This document shows positions 28,411 through 36,391 of a DNA stretch of 64,000 bases, piece by piece. A model generated the notes under the pieces. The model saw nothing but the letters and a program-made list of their open reading frames with translations. It made no database searches and had not been told where the DNA came from. A program made the translations under genes and the position numbers. Source of the stretch: an uncultured Pseudomonadales bacterium. GTDB lineage: Bacteria; Pseudomonadota; Gammaproteobacteria; Pseudomonadales; Azotimanducaceae. Position 1 is the stretch's first letter, and every line of letters starts with the position of its first letter. Location of the stretch: the NCBI GenBank assembly GCA_958295875.1, contig OY282379.1:3625046-3689045 (forward strand), read 5' to 3'.

Positions 28411-29068
28411 GAAGTACCTCCTCTAAAGATCCTACCAACCTCTGTGCTCTATCGAGCCACGTTCCAACGGCTACCGAACGCAGAGCGCTCTTTTCGACAC
28501 GACCGTCGCAATGGAGACGGTACATATACAAGGGCCAGAAATCGTCTAGGGTCACGGTTTCGCCAATCGCGGCTGCGAATTGGGCTACTGGAGCCAACCG
28601 CCCAAATCTGGGGGCACCGATCAACCAGCAGCCCAATATGGACGCATGCCTGATCACGGTAGCCAAAACCGACAACTCAAACGCCCTAGAACCACCGTGC
28701 TCCAAGGACTCCCTGATGTCAGCGAGGACCACTCTGAAGCCGCGAATGTCCCTTCTTGCTAGTGTGTACTCACCAAGCGGCGCTAGAACGGCCTCCAGTC
28801 TTCCCCTGCAAGCCTCGCCTTCATACAGCGGGCATCCCTCAATCCGGATGTGATGCAAAAACAACGATCCGTATTTCGCCATGCCTCGAATTTCATCCCA
28901 AGAATAGCGGCTGATGGCCACGTCGGTACTGCAAAGGCCGGCAGCCACCAGTACTCCATCTGGCTGCTCTCCATGAGGTCCTACGAGAAGTACGTCAACA
29001 TCGCTCAACCTATCCGCGTCACCGCGTGCAACGGACCCGTATGACCAGACTGACCACTCCTGTGTCAC
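28382..29068 (-). CDS. MNT-type nucleotidyltransferase domain protein
   Basis: Nucleotidyltransferase-fold protein, 228 aa. The motif GSVARGDADRLSDVDVLLV (about residues 11-29) has the GS and paired Asp residues (D23, D25) of DNA polymerase beta-like transferases; a third acidic residue may be in STDVAIS. The C-terminal about 130 residues are helical and unassigned. I choose the GTG at 29068 because it overlaps the stop of the upstream gene as GTGA. Known MNT proteins adenylylate or otherwise neutralise HEPN toxins, or transfer nucleotides to tRNA or antibiotics; a role with the following HEPN-like gene is inferred. Confidence 0.7.
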   Translation of the reverse strand: MTQEWSVWSYGSVARGDADRLSDVDVLLVGPHGEQPDGVLVAAGLCSTDVAISRYSWDEIRGMAKYGSLFLHHIRIEGCPLYEGEACRGRLEAVLAPLGEYTLARRDIRGFRVVLADIRESLEHGGSRAFELSVLATVIRHASILGCWLIGAPRFGRLAPVAQFAAAIGETVTLDDFWPLYMYRLHCDGRVEKSALRSVAVGTWLDRAQRLVGSLEEVLREGHRKVSS

Positions 29069-29955
29069 TTGCGCAGGCTCCAACGAAAGACATACGCCGC
29101 GAACAGCGCAAACGTGAGTGCCCCAAACAGGGACTCTAGGATCACCAAGATGTACCCGAACCGGCTCGACGCGTACATGTCAGAAGGGACATTAGCTGGC
29201 AAAGCACTCGATATGCTGAAGGAGACATAATCCAAATAGCCAATATCTCCATTTTCCTCGTTTGTATGCATTAAGTCGCCAAAGCAACAGTAGAGTAGCG
29301 GAAAGAAGATGAAAACCGCACCCAAGAGATTCCTAAATAGGACCAAAGGACGATCGCCATACCCCCAGAGAAATCCATTAGCTTTGCTCAGTGACCAATG
29401 CACGAAGGCACGGAGTTTACGTGCGCCGATAAAGTGATTCTCATACCACTCCGAACGGCCTGTGAAACCGTTCCATAGGTGTTCCTCTCGAGCAGATAAC
29501 TCAGATCTTCGATAGCGGCGAGCATCGTCCGACAGACCGAGACGGGTAGATTGAATCGCAAGGTTTCTGCATAGTTGCTCCTTTAGGTTTGGCGGCGAGG
29601 GCAGAGAGTGCTCCATCTCCGAGAACGATACTTGGCAGGACTCGAACAAGCTATACTGGAAGTCGCAGCCGTGCAAAATGGCATTAGGGAACTGGCAGTC
29701 GTAGAATCGACATCCTACGAATCGGCAATCTTTCAGTGTCGTTCGGCGGAAGTAGCAGCCCACGAATATGCAATCTAGGAAGCTGCAGCCGCGGAGGATC
29801 GCCTCCTTGAAGCTGGCGTCCAAGAACGTGCAGTGTTCATAGTCCGCGTTCTCGATTTCTTGCTTATCCAGACGGGGACCGGCGAAAGTGCGATCTTTCG
29901 CTTCGTATGGTGGCTCGACCTCGGCTGGAGGTCTGTGGAGCGGGTACGTCGCCAA
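29065..29955 (-). CDS. Pentapeptide-repeat protein with channel-like membrane tail
   Basis: Composite protein, 296 aa. Residues about 35-115 contain A(D/N)LxF-like pentapeptide repeats, here rich in Cys/Phe (CTFLDASFKEAILRGCSF, CRFVGCRFYDCQF). From about 205 two or three hydrophobic helices follow (LLGAVFIFFPLLYCCF; FGYILVILESLFGALTFALFA) around YLDYVSFSISSALP, resembling the two-helix pore of pentapeptide/ion-channel fusion proteins but without a TVGYG filter. It starts at TTG 29955 with no good ribosome-binding site. The DNA is much AT-richer than its surroundings (24 of 60 bases G+C in 29221-29280), a sign of transfer. Confidence 0.72.
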   Translation of the reverse strand: MATYPLHRPPAEVEPPYEAKDRTFAGPRLDKQEIENADYEHCTFLDASFKEAILRGCSFLDCIFVGCYFRRTTLKDCRFVGCRFYDCQFPNAILHGCDFQYSLFESCQVSFSEMEHSLPSPPNLKEQLCRNLAIQSTRLGLSDDARRYRRSELSAREEHLWNGFTGRSEWYENHFIGARKLRAFVHWSLSKANGFLWGYGDRPLVLFRNLLGAVFIFFPLLYCCFGDLMHTNEENGDIGYLDYVSFSISSALPANVPSDMYASSRFGYILVILESLFGALTFALFAAYVFRWSLRK

Positions 29956-30024
29956 AAGACTGAAACTGATCTAACGGACTGCTAAGGCCCCATCGTAAGC
30001 GACGTTCATCGGCCACGCAAGCCT

Positions 30025-30038
30025 GTGAACCGGTTCAC
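30025..30038. repeat. 14-bp perfect palindrome
   Basis: GTGAACCGGTTCAC reads identically on both strands. It sits at the end of the transposase remnant, overlapping its TGA, and may be part of an IS terminus or an operator-like site. No matching copy was seen beside the left remnant. Confidence 0.6.
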
Positions 30039-30148
30039 GACATATGGCACTGAGGCTGGGCAGCCTCGCAGGCGACAAGGTACTCGTTGGGGGAACGGTA
30101 GTCGATGGCGGAGTGTGGGCGCTGATGGTTGTAGAAGAACTCGTGCTG
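30035..30148 (-). mobile_element. IS3-like transposase 3' end (right copy)
   Basis: The minus strand encodes HEFFYNHQRPHSAIDYRSP followed by NEYL and a short tail to TGA, the C-terminus of an IS3/IS481-type transposase orfB. A stop codon lies immediately upstream in frame, so only the last about 35 codons survive. It marks the right border of the island; a degenerate copy in the same orientation lies at 27265-27335. Confidence 0.7.
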
Positions 30149-30196
30149 CTAGCCTGCCGCCGCCGGCGCTACCGGCACGCCCGCAGGCGCCGCCAA

Positions 30197-31165
30197 TCAG
30201 CGCACTGGTCGCTCCGACCGCCCGTATCGGGCGAGACGCGGCACCGCGCTCACCGCCATGCGGTAGTACCGCTCATCCTTTTCCACGCCCACGCTTGCAT
30301 AGCCCACGGCTTCGGCGGCAGCCAAGGTGGACCCGGCACCGCAAAACGTGTCCAAGACCACGCCCTCGCCAAGCGGCAGCGCTCCGAAGACGACCTGACG
30401 CAGGAACTCCTGCGGCTTCAAGCTAGGGTGGGGTGCCAGCGCGCGCTCTTCCTTGCGGGTTGGCGCAGAGCGGATGACGTCTCCGAAGGGTTGGCCGCGA
30501 GTTGGGCGGCGGAAGCCACCGGTGCGCCAATGGCGGAGATTCTCGCGCACCGTGCCGGCAAGCGGCTTGCGGAACACCAGCCACGGCTCCCACATCGAAC
30601 GCGGCATCGCGCTCACTTCTGGAAACTCCCGGTCTGCGCCCTTCGGCCGGTCTCCACCGCGCATGGTAGTGACGAGGCGAACGATCTCACCGCGTCGCTC
30701 CAAGCCCGCCTGCGCCAGCGCCCCGGATACCACATAGGAGAGCAAGGGATTCGCTGCCACCACGACGTTGGCACCGGGCACCAGCGTTGGCATGAGCAGC
30801 GCGCCCCAGTGAAAGAAGAACTCCGCAAGCGCCTCGCGATCTTGCGGCCTCAACACGGTGAACCTAGGCACCGGCGACCGCTCGACGCCATCGAACGCCG
30901 GCGGCAACCGCCACACACCGCCCTTGCCTTGGCGCAGCTTGCCCTGCTCCTTGGACGTGTACTCGACAAGGCCATAGGGCGGATCCGTGACCACGGCATG
31001 GAACGTGTTCGGCGCTTGGCGCGTCAGCCACGCCATGCAATCCGCATGGAACAACCTTGCCTGGCCAACGGTTGTCGCGCAGCCCTCGCCGGCTTCCGCC
31101 TGTGAGCGATGCGAGTTAGGCACGAGAACCGCCGGCACCGGATTTACCGAGCCGGCTGATACCAC
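30197..31165 (-). CDS. Site-specific DNA methyltransferase, beta type
   Basis: Amino-group DNA methyltransferase (N6-adenine or N4-cytosine), about 322 aa. Catalytic motif IV is DPPYG near residue 61 and the SAM-binding motif I is DTFCGAGST near residue 283, in the order IV, then target-recognition region, then I, which is the beta-class arrangement. HPSLKP (motif X-like) precedes motif I. No endonuclease gene adjoins it, so it looks like an orphan methyltransferase or half of a broken system. The GTG start at 31165 is uncertain; the conserved part begins at ARLFHADCMAWL. Confidence 0.83.
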   Translation of the reverse strand: MVSAGSVNPVPAVLVPNSHRSQAEAGEGCATTVGQARLFHADCMAWLTRQAPNTFHAVVTDPPYGLVEYTSKEQGKLRQGKGGVWRLPPAFDGVERSPVPRFTVLRPQDREALAEFFFHWGALLMPTLVPGANVVVAANPLLSYVVSGALAQAGLERRGEIVRLVTTMRGGDRPKGADREFPEVSAMPRSMWEPWLVFRKPLAGTVRENLRHWRTGGFRRPTRGQPFGDVIRSAPTRKEERALAPHPSLKPQEFLRQVVFGALPLGEGVVLDTFCGAGSTLAAAEAVGYASVGVEKDERYYRMAVSAVPRLARYGRSERPVR

Positions 31166-31285
31166 CTTCCAGCCGGCAGATCAGCCGTCGCACCAAGGCA
31201 TGGTGCCGGCAGGTTCCACTCGGCATGGAGCGGACGACTGAGGTCGCGTGGAGCGAGGCGCTCCCGTGTACGCAAGCAACCCGCG

Positions 31286-32431
31286 CTAGGAATCGAGCGG
31301 CATCAAGAACCGCCACATCGGTTCCTGCACGCCAGCTTCGCGCATGGCGTCCCGAGCCTTGCGGATGACTTGGCCAGTTCTCGTTTGGTCGCGGAACCAA
31401 CGGTATCCGGCCCACGCGGCCGGCGTGTGGTCCGCGATGGCCAATGCAGCCGTTTCGTAGTAGCCGCGGATGTCTTGCGACACGCGGGCGGGAATGCCGG
31501 GGATGCCGGCCTGCTTCCACGGCTCGCCTTCGGCGACTCGAATGAACGCCTCGATGGCGGCGGGGACGGCATCCGCGTCCAGCAATCGCACGGCACCGGC
31601 GCGTTTGCCGAACTTTGCCACGGCGCGTTCGTAAGCCGGGCGCAGGCCCTTGGCTTCGTCTACCGCCGGATGCGCGTCTGGATCCATGCGCGCCGGCAAT
31701 GGGCACGCCAGCGTTTGCGAATCGTCCTCTTCGATCGCCACATCGTAGTCTTCAAGGGCTGGCTCGGTGCGCTCAAGCAGCCCGAAGGCGCGTTCGATAA
31801 CGCGCCGCTGGAAGGACGCATCGTTCGGCACGCCTAGCGGCCGCCCGAGCGGGAAGTCGCAAAACAGGCCGCGCGGCGGCGCGGTGCCGTAGAGCTGTTC
31901 GCGGATTGAACCGATGGCGACGGTGGCGATGCCAGCGGCCTCAAAGACATGCGCGAGCGTACAGACTGTACGCGTGCAGAGGGGTCAGACCGGGGTGAGG
32001 AGCACCACGTCCACGCCGTGCTCGGCGAGGTGCTTGGCGCCGGCCGGGCCGCCGTCAATGCGTATCGCCGCCAGATCGAACTGGTTGCCGGCGAATGCCA
32101 TGTGGATGTCTGAGACGCTGCCGATGGCGCCGTCCGCCGCCATCTCCTCCAAGCGGTCGATGGGGAACACCACGTTGAGATCAGCGGTGACGCCGCTGGC
32201 GTCGAAATTGGGGCTCCAATGGCCGACCACGATGTCGCGGCGATGGCGGTGGAGCACACGGTAGCCGGCGTCAGACACGCCGAAGTCATCATCGTCCTCA
32301 TGGTGCAGCGACGCCGATGATACGAGGGCCACTTTCGCTTCCGACAACGGCTTGGGCGTGGTGAACGCCGTCGCATCGAACGTTGGGCACGGGACACGCG
32401 ACGCCCCCTGCTTGATGGAACGATCGCTCAT
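31286..32431 (-). CDS. Probable selenoprotein: GrdB/PrdB-like reductase
   Basis: Two adjacent same-frame ORFs, separated only by TGA at 31985-31987, form one 381-residue protein if TGA is read as selenocysteine (U149). The N-terminal half (KPLSEAKVALVSS, DLNVVFPIDRLEEMAADGAIGSV) and C-terminal half (HVFEAAGIATVAIGS, PPRGLFCDFPLGRPLGVPND) both belong to the glycine/betaine/sarcosine/D-proline reductase selenoprotein B family, and the join reads LLTPV-U-PLC, a UxxC redox motif. Eighteen bases after the TGA starts the loop of a perfect 7-bp hairpin, as expected for a bacterial SECIS. Sel genes are not in the window. ATG at 32431 has AAGGA upstream. The substrate is unknown. Confidence 0.78.
31957..31973 (-). 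promoter_or_regulatory. SECIS-like hairpin
   Basis: On the coding (minus) strand the RNA reads GCGUACAGUCUGUACGC: a perfect 7-bp stem with loop GUC. The loop begins 18 bases after the in-frame UGA, which from memory matches the spacing in E. coli fdhF, and it has the loop G expected for SelB binding. Flanking UGC and GCA can extend the stem after a small internal loop. Confidence 0.7.
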
Positions 32432-32681
32432 GGGACGATCCTTGAACTGCGCATCACGCCAGAATCATAGCGCAACTCGCTACAGTGGCCATGCGCTGGC
32501 GGCCGCAACCACGGCCCTATTGGTCGGCAATGCGGCCAGCGAATCGCGTCATTCAGGGCAGAACCTCGTTGTGCAAGTCCACGTAGGAACGAGGCTGCTC
32601 AGAACAAATCGCAAAGGAAGTGTGGCGCCGCCAGCCAACTCCTGCTTAACATTCGGGTGTCACATCAAGGCCGCTGAATGG

Positions 32682-33866
32682 ATGTTCGCCGAGCAAGACC
32701 TGCAGTCGTTCTTCAAAGACCCTTACGGCGCCTATGCGTTCGCCCGCGAAGCGCGCCTCTTCAAACGCGATGGTGCTTGGTACGCCGCCCGCTACAACGA
32801 CATCGACTTCATCCTGAAGGATCGTCGCTTCGGCAAGCAACCCCCGCCGGGCACCGAACATCGGCTGCCGCCGCGCCCAGATGGCGACGAAGAGCCGCGC
32901 AACATGCTGAACCTCGACCCGCCTGACCACACGCGGCTGCGCGGCCTCGTGGCCAAGGCATTCAACGCCAAGCGCATAGCCGCCATGCGCCCCGCCGTGC
33001 AGAGGTTGGTCAACCGCCTGCTGGACACACTTGCGCCGCGGGGCGCCATGGATGTCGCGCGCGACTATGCCTATCCGATTCCCGCCACCATCATTGCCGA
33101 CATGCTGGGCATCCCAGACGCAGACCGGGAGCACTTCGGGTTCCTTTCCAACGAGATCATCCGCTGGGGCACGGGCATCGATCCTTCCTTAGACCAGAAA
33201 GCCCGGCACCGTAAAGCCGCCGCGGCGCGACACGAGTTCGATGCGTATCTGCGCGAACTAGCAGAGGTGAAGCGCAACGCCCCGGCGGACGACCTGACCA
33301 CGGACTTGGTGCGTGCGGAGGATGAGCACGGCGCGCTCGATGATGAAGAGCTCACGCAGAACGTGCGCCTCTTGTTCATGGCTGGCCATGAGACGACCGT
33401 GAACCTCATCGGCAACGCCTTGGTCGCGTTGCATCGCCATCCAGCCCAACTCGCTCGCCTCACCGCTGATCCGGCGCTGATGCCGAAGGCTGTTGAGGAG
33501 TTTCTGCGCTTCGACTCATCAGTGCAGCAACTGCCCCGCGTCGTTCAGGAGCCCGTGGAGGTGGCAGGGCAATGGCTTGAGCCGGGCGAAATGGTGATTT
33601 GCGTGCTTGGCGCCGCGAATCGAGACCCAGACGTCTACGAGGATGCCGAATCCCTCGATATCGAACGCCCCTTTGTGCGCTCAAAGTCCTTAGGCGGCGG
33701 CATCCATTTCTGCCTCGGCGCCCAATTGGCGCGGCTCGAAACCGAAGTCGCCCTTGGCACACTCCTGCAGCGCCTGCCGAATCTCGAACTCACCGAGCTG
33801 GACGACCTCGAGTACCCACTCAACCCCTTCTTCCGCGGCCCGACGCGGCTGCTGGCGCGGTGGTGA
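32682..33866 (+). CDS. Cytochrome P450
   Basis: Soluble bacterial class I P450, 394 aa, a haem monooxygenase that needs ferredoxin partners (none nearby). Seen: I-helix LLFMAGHETT, K-helix EEFLR (ExxR), and the haem loop LGGGIHFCLG with the axial Cys; the usual Phe eight residues before the Cys is replaced by Leu. MLNLDPPDHTRLRGLVAKAF is also diagnostic. I start at ATG 32682, giving MFAEQDLQSFFKDPYGAYAF, the normal family beginning; the frame is open upstream. It lies between the selenoprotein gene (divergent) and a restriction-modification pair. Confidence 0.9.
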   Translation: MFAEQDLQSFFKDPYGAYAFAREARLFKRDGAWYAARYNDIDFILKDRRFGKQPPPGTEHRLPPRPDGDEEPRNMLNLDPPDHTRLRGLVAKAFNAKRIAAMRPAVQRLVNRLLDTLAPRGAMDVARDYAYPIPATIIADMLGIPDADREHFGFLSNEIIRWGTGIDPSLDQKARHRKAAAARHEFDAYLRELAEVKRNAPADDLTTDLVRAEDEHGALDDEELTQNVRLLFMAGHETTVNLIGNALVALHRHPAQLARLTADPALMPKAVEEFLRFDSSVQQLPRVVQEPVEVAGQWLEPGEMVICVLGAANRDPDVYEDAESLDIERPFVRSKSLGGGIHFCLGAQLARLETEVALGTLLQRLPNLELTELDDLEYPLNPFFRGPTRLLARW

Positions 33867-34043
33867 GGCGGGGCTAGCAGCAGACGTTTCCCAGCAGAGA
33901 GCGCCACGCGGCGGCGCTTGAGGGACGCGCAACCAGCGGCTCCACTAGTCGGCTGCAGCCCGTCGTCGTCTGGTTGATAGCCACCGGGGCACTTGTACGG
34001 GCGAGTCCGCTGCCGTTGACCCCAAGGCGCCAGCCGCGCCAAG

Positions 34044-35366
34044 ATGACACCGCCGGCCCGGCAGGTTTGGTTCATGCCCCCAATGCGTCAGAGTTCACTG
34101 TTCCCCGAACTTACGCCGCCCCGGTACGCGGAGCACACCGCCGGCAGCTTTGTCGGCAACATGGACGCCCCGGTGCATCGGTGGTTCCGCTACAGCGCCG
34201 GGTTCAGCGGCGCTTGGGCTGCGGACCTCATCGCCAGCGAGGCCGAGGAGCGGCCAGTGCGCGTTCTCGACCCCTTCGCGGGCAGCGCCACCACGCTCAT
34301 CGCCGCCGAACAATGTGGCGCCGAGTCCTGGGGCCTAGATTCCCACCCCTTCGTCGCGCGTGTTGCGCACGCCAAGCTCGCGTACCGTTCCTCGCCGAGC
34401 GACTACCGGCGCACAGCGGCCCGAGTGCTTGCGCACGCCAAGCGCATCGAGCCGGACCTGGCGTCCTATGCCCCACTCATCCGTCGGTGCTACTCGGACG
34501 ATGCGTTGCGGCAACTGGACTGCCTGCGGCGGGCCGTGGAGAGTGTTGACGGCGACTCCGCGCCCGGCCGCCTAGCTTGGCTGACTCTGGCCGCCATTTT
34601 GCGCCCGACTTCCCATGTGGGCACGGCAAACTGGCAGTACCTGTTGCCGGACCGGCGCAAAGCGCGAGTCGCGGTGCCGTTCGTGGCGTTCCAAGCGATG
34701 GCCCAAGTCATCCAAGACGACATGGAGGCAATCGGCGGCGTCACGGGGCCGCGGGCTGATTTCGGCTTGGGCGATGCCCGCACCTGCGCGGGTTTGCCGG
34801 ACCGGCGGTTCAACCTCGTGGTCACCTCTCCGCCCTATCCCAACAACTACGACTATGCAGACGCCACGCGCCTAGAGCTCACCTTCTTCGGCGAGGTGCG
34901 CGGTTGGGGAGATTTGCAGCAACACATCAGACAGCATCTGCTGCGCTCCTGCACACAACACGTCCCAAACAGCGCCGTCGATCTCGACGAAGTGCTGAGC
35001 AGCCCAGAACTAGCGCCAATCGCCACACAACTGCGAAGCACATGTACGCGGTTGGGGGAGATTCGATTGGCCCGCGGCGGCAAGAAGACCTACCACAACA
35101 TGGTGGCTTGCTACTTCTTGGATCTCGCCCAAGTCTGGCGGGCATTGCGGCGCGTGTGCCAGTCGCCATGCCGGGTGTGCTTCGTCATCGGGGATTCGGC
35201 GCCGTACGGCGTCTACGTTCCGGTGGTGGAGTGGCTGAGCGAACTCGCGCTGGCAGCCGGGTTCCGGTCCACGTCCTTCGAGAAGACGCGCGACCGCAAT
35301 ACGAAGTGGAAGAACCGCAAGCACCGCGTTCCCCTTTGCGAGGGGCGGTTGTGGGCACTGGGTTAG
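34044..35366 (+). CDS. DNA methyltransferase of a type II RM system
   Basis: Amino-methyltransferase, 440 aa. Motif I DPFAGSATT occurs near residue 76 and catalytic motif IV TSPPYPNNYDY near residue 258, with about 180 residues between that may hold the target-recognition domain; this I-TRD-IV order fits an alpha-like arrangement. The tail includes FVIGDSAPYG. The start could instead be an ATG at 34074 or 34083 (MRQSSLFPELTPPR). A putative endonuclease gene starts two bases after the stop, so the two make a restriction-modification operon. Recognition sequence unknown. Confidence 0.82.
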   Translation: MTPPARQVWFMPPMRQSSLFPELTPPRYAEHTAGSFVGNMDAPVHRWFRYSAGFSGAWAADLIASEAEERPVRVLDPFAGSATTLIAAEQCGAESWGLDSHPFVARVAHAKLAYRSSPSDYRRTAARVLAHAKRIEPDLASYAPLIRRCYSDDALRQLDCLRRAVESVDGDSAPGRLAWLTLAAILRPTSHVGTANWQYLLPDRRKARVAVPFVAFQAMAQVIQDDMEAIGGVTGPRADFGLGDARTCAGLPDRRFNLVVTSPPYPNNYDYADATRLELTFFGEVRGWGDLQQHIRQHLLRSCTQHVPNSAVDLDEVLSSPELAPIATQLRSTCTRLGEIRLARGGKKTYHNMVACYFLDLAQVWRALRRVCQSPCRVCFVIGDSAPYGVYVPVVEWLSELALAAGFRSTSFEKTRDRNTKWKNRKHRVPLCEGRLWALG

Positions 35367-35367
35367 C

Positions 35368-36240
35368 GTGGCCAAGTCGCCGGCGCACAAACTCGGTCAA
35401 ATCATCGGGGATGAGGTCGAAGCGGCGATTGGCAGCCGACTTCGAGCGATGGCGCACGAGTTCGGCCTGTATCTAGACCACCAGCATCCGCGGCCGGTGC
35501 GGGGCGGCAAGACGAAGGTGAAGTGGCAAGATTCATACGGCAACAGCCACGATTTGGACTATGTGTTGGAGGATGGCGGCACCGAAGAGAGGCTAGGACA
35601 TCCGCGAGCCTTCATCGAGATCGCATGGCGCAAGTACACGAAACACTCTAGGAACAAGGTGCAGGAAATCCAAAGCGCCGTCTTGCCGCTGGCTGAGACT
35701 CACCGGCACACGGCGCCGTTCCTAGGTGCCGTGCTGGCCGGCGACTTCACGGAGAGCGCACGGGATCAGTTGCGCTCACACGGCTTCCATGTCGCCTACG
35801 CCAGCTACGGGATGATCTTGCAAGCGTTCCGCAATGTCGGTGTCGACGTCTCCTCGGATGAGGCCTCGCCCGTGGCGGAGCTACGCCGCAAGGTCAGGTC
35901 ATACGAGGCACTGCCGGCCCATGACCGGCAGACGATCAGCGCCGAGATCGCCAGAGTGTGCGCCAGCGAGTTCGATCCCTTCTTCCAATCGCTGCGGAAT
36001 TGCCTGGAACGGCGTGTCACACAGGTTGCGGTGCTGGCCTTGTCGGGCACATCAGTCCGCTTCGAAGCCATCAACGGCGCCATCCACTTCATTGAAGGCT
36101 ACGATGAAGCGACGCCTGCAAGCCGCTTCGATCACTACGAGCTAACTGTTCGCTACTCGAATGGTCGGGAAGTGCGAGGATCGTTCCCGGACAAACAGGA
36201 TTGCGTCAGTTTCTTGGGTTTGCTGGGGCGAGCGGGATGA
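35368..36240 (+). CDS. Putative type II restriction endonuclease
   Basis: Protein of 290 aa directly behind the methyltransferase gene (GTG two bases after its TAG). The segment DLDYVLEDGG (D64) ... HPRAFIEIAWRKYTKHSRNK (E84 with K89) resembles a PD-(D/E)xK nuclease core with a spaced acidic pair and lysine, and the GKTKVKWQDSYGNSHDLDYV context suggests a nuclease strand. No signal or membrane segment. Function rests on location and this motif; it could instead be a modification or control protein. Confidence 0.6.
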   Translation: MAKSPAHKLGQIIGDEVEAAIGSRLRAMAHEFGLYLDHQHPRPVRGGKTKVKWQDSYGNSHDLDYVLEDGGTEERLGHPRAFIEIAWRKYTKHSRNKVQEIQSAVLPLAETHRHTAPFLGAVLAGDFTESARDQLRSHGFHVAYASYGMILQAFRNVGVDVSSDEASPVAELRRKVRSYEALPAHDRQTISAEIARVCASEFDPFFQSLRNCLERRVTQVAVLALSGTSVRFEAINGAIHFIEGYDEATPASRFDHYELTVRYSNGREVRGSFPDKQDCVSFLGLLGRAG

Positions 36241-36391
36241 CGCGCTCTTGATCGCCCGCTGAAGACCGAGCGCACCCTGCCCCATCGTCGCCGCTTGGCG
36301 CCAACCCCTAGCCAACGCGCTCACCCCCCACCCCCGCCATCGCCGTTCCCGCAAGTCTGCGATACTGCTTGGTTTTGGTCGGGATTCGCCG

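Noticed and set aside
31286..31831. Separate 181-aa hypothetical gene ending at 31286
   Set aside because: Its frame continues upstream without a break to the TGA at 31985 and shares one protein family with the ORF beyond it, so it is the C-terminal part of the selenoprotein.
31834..32397. Minus-strand 187-aa frame across the TGA site
   Set aside because: Ser/Arg/Pro-rich shadow frame with no family resemblance; the true frame carries conserved motifs on both sides.
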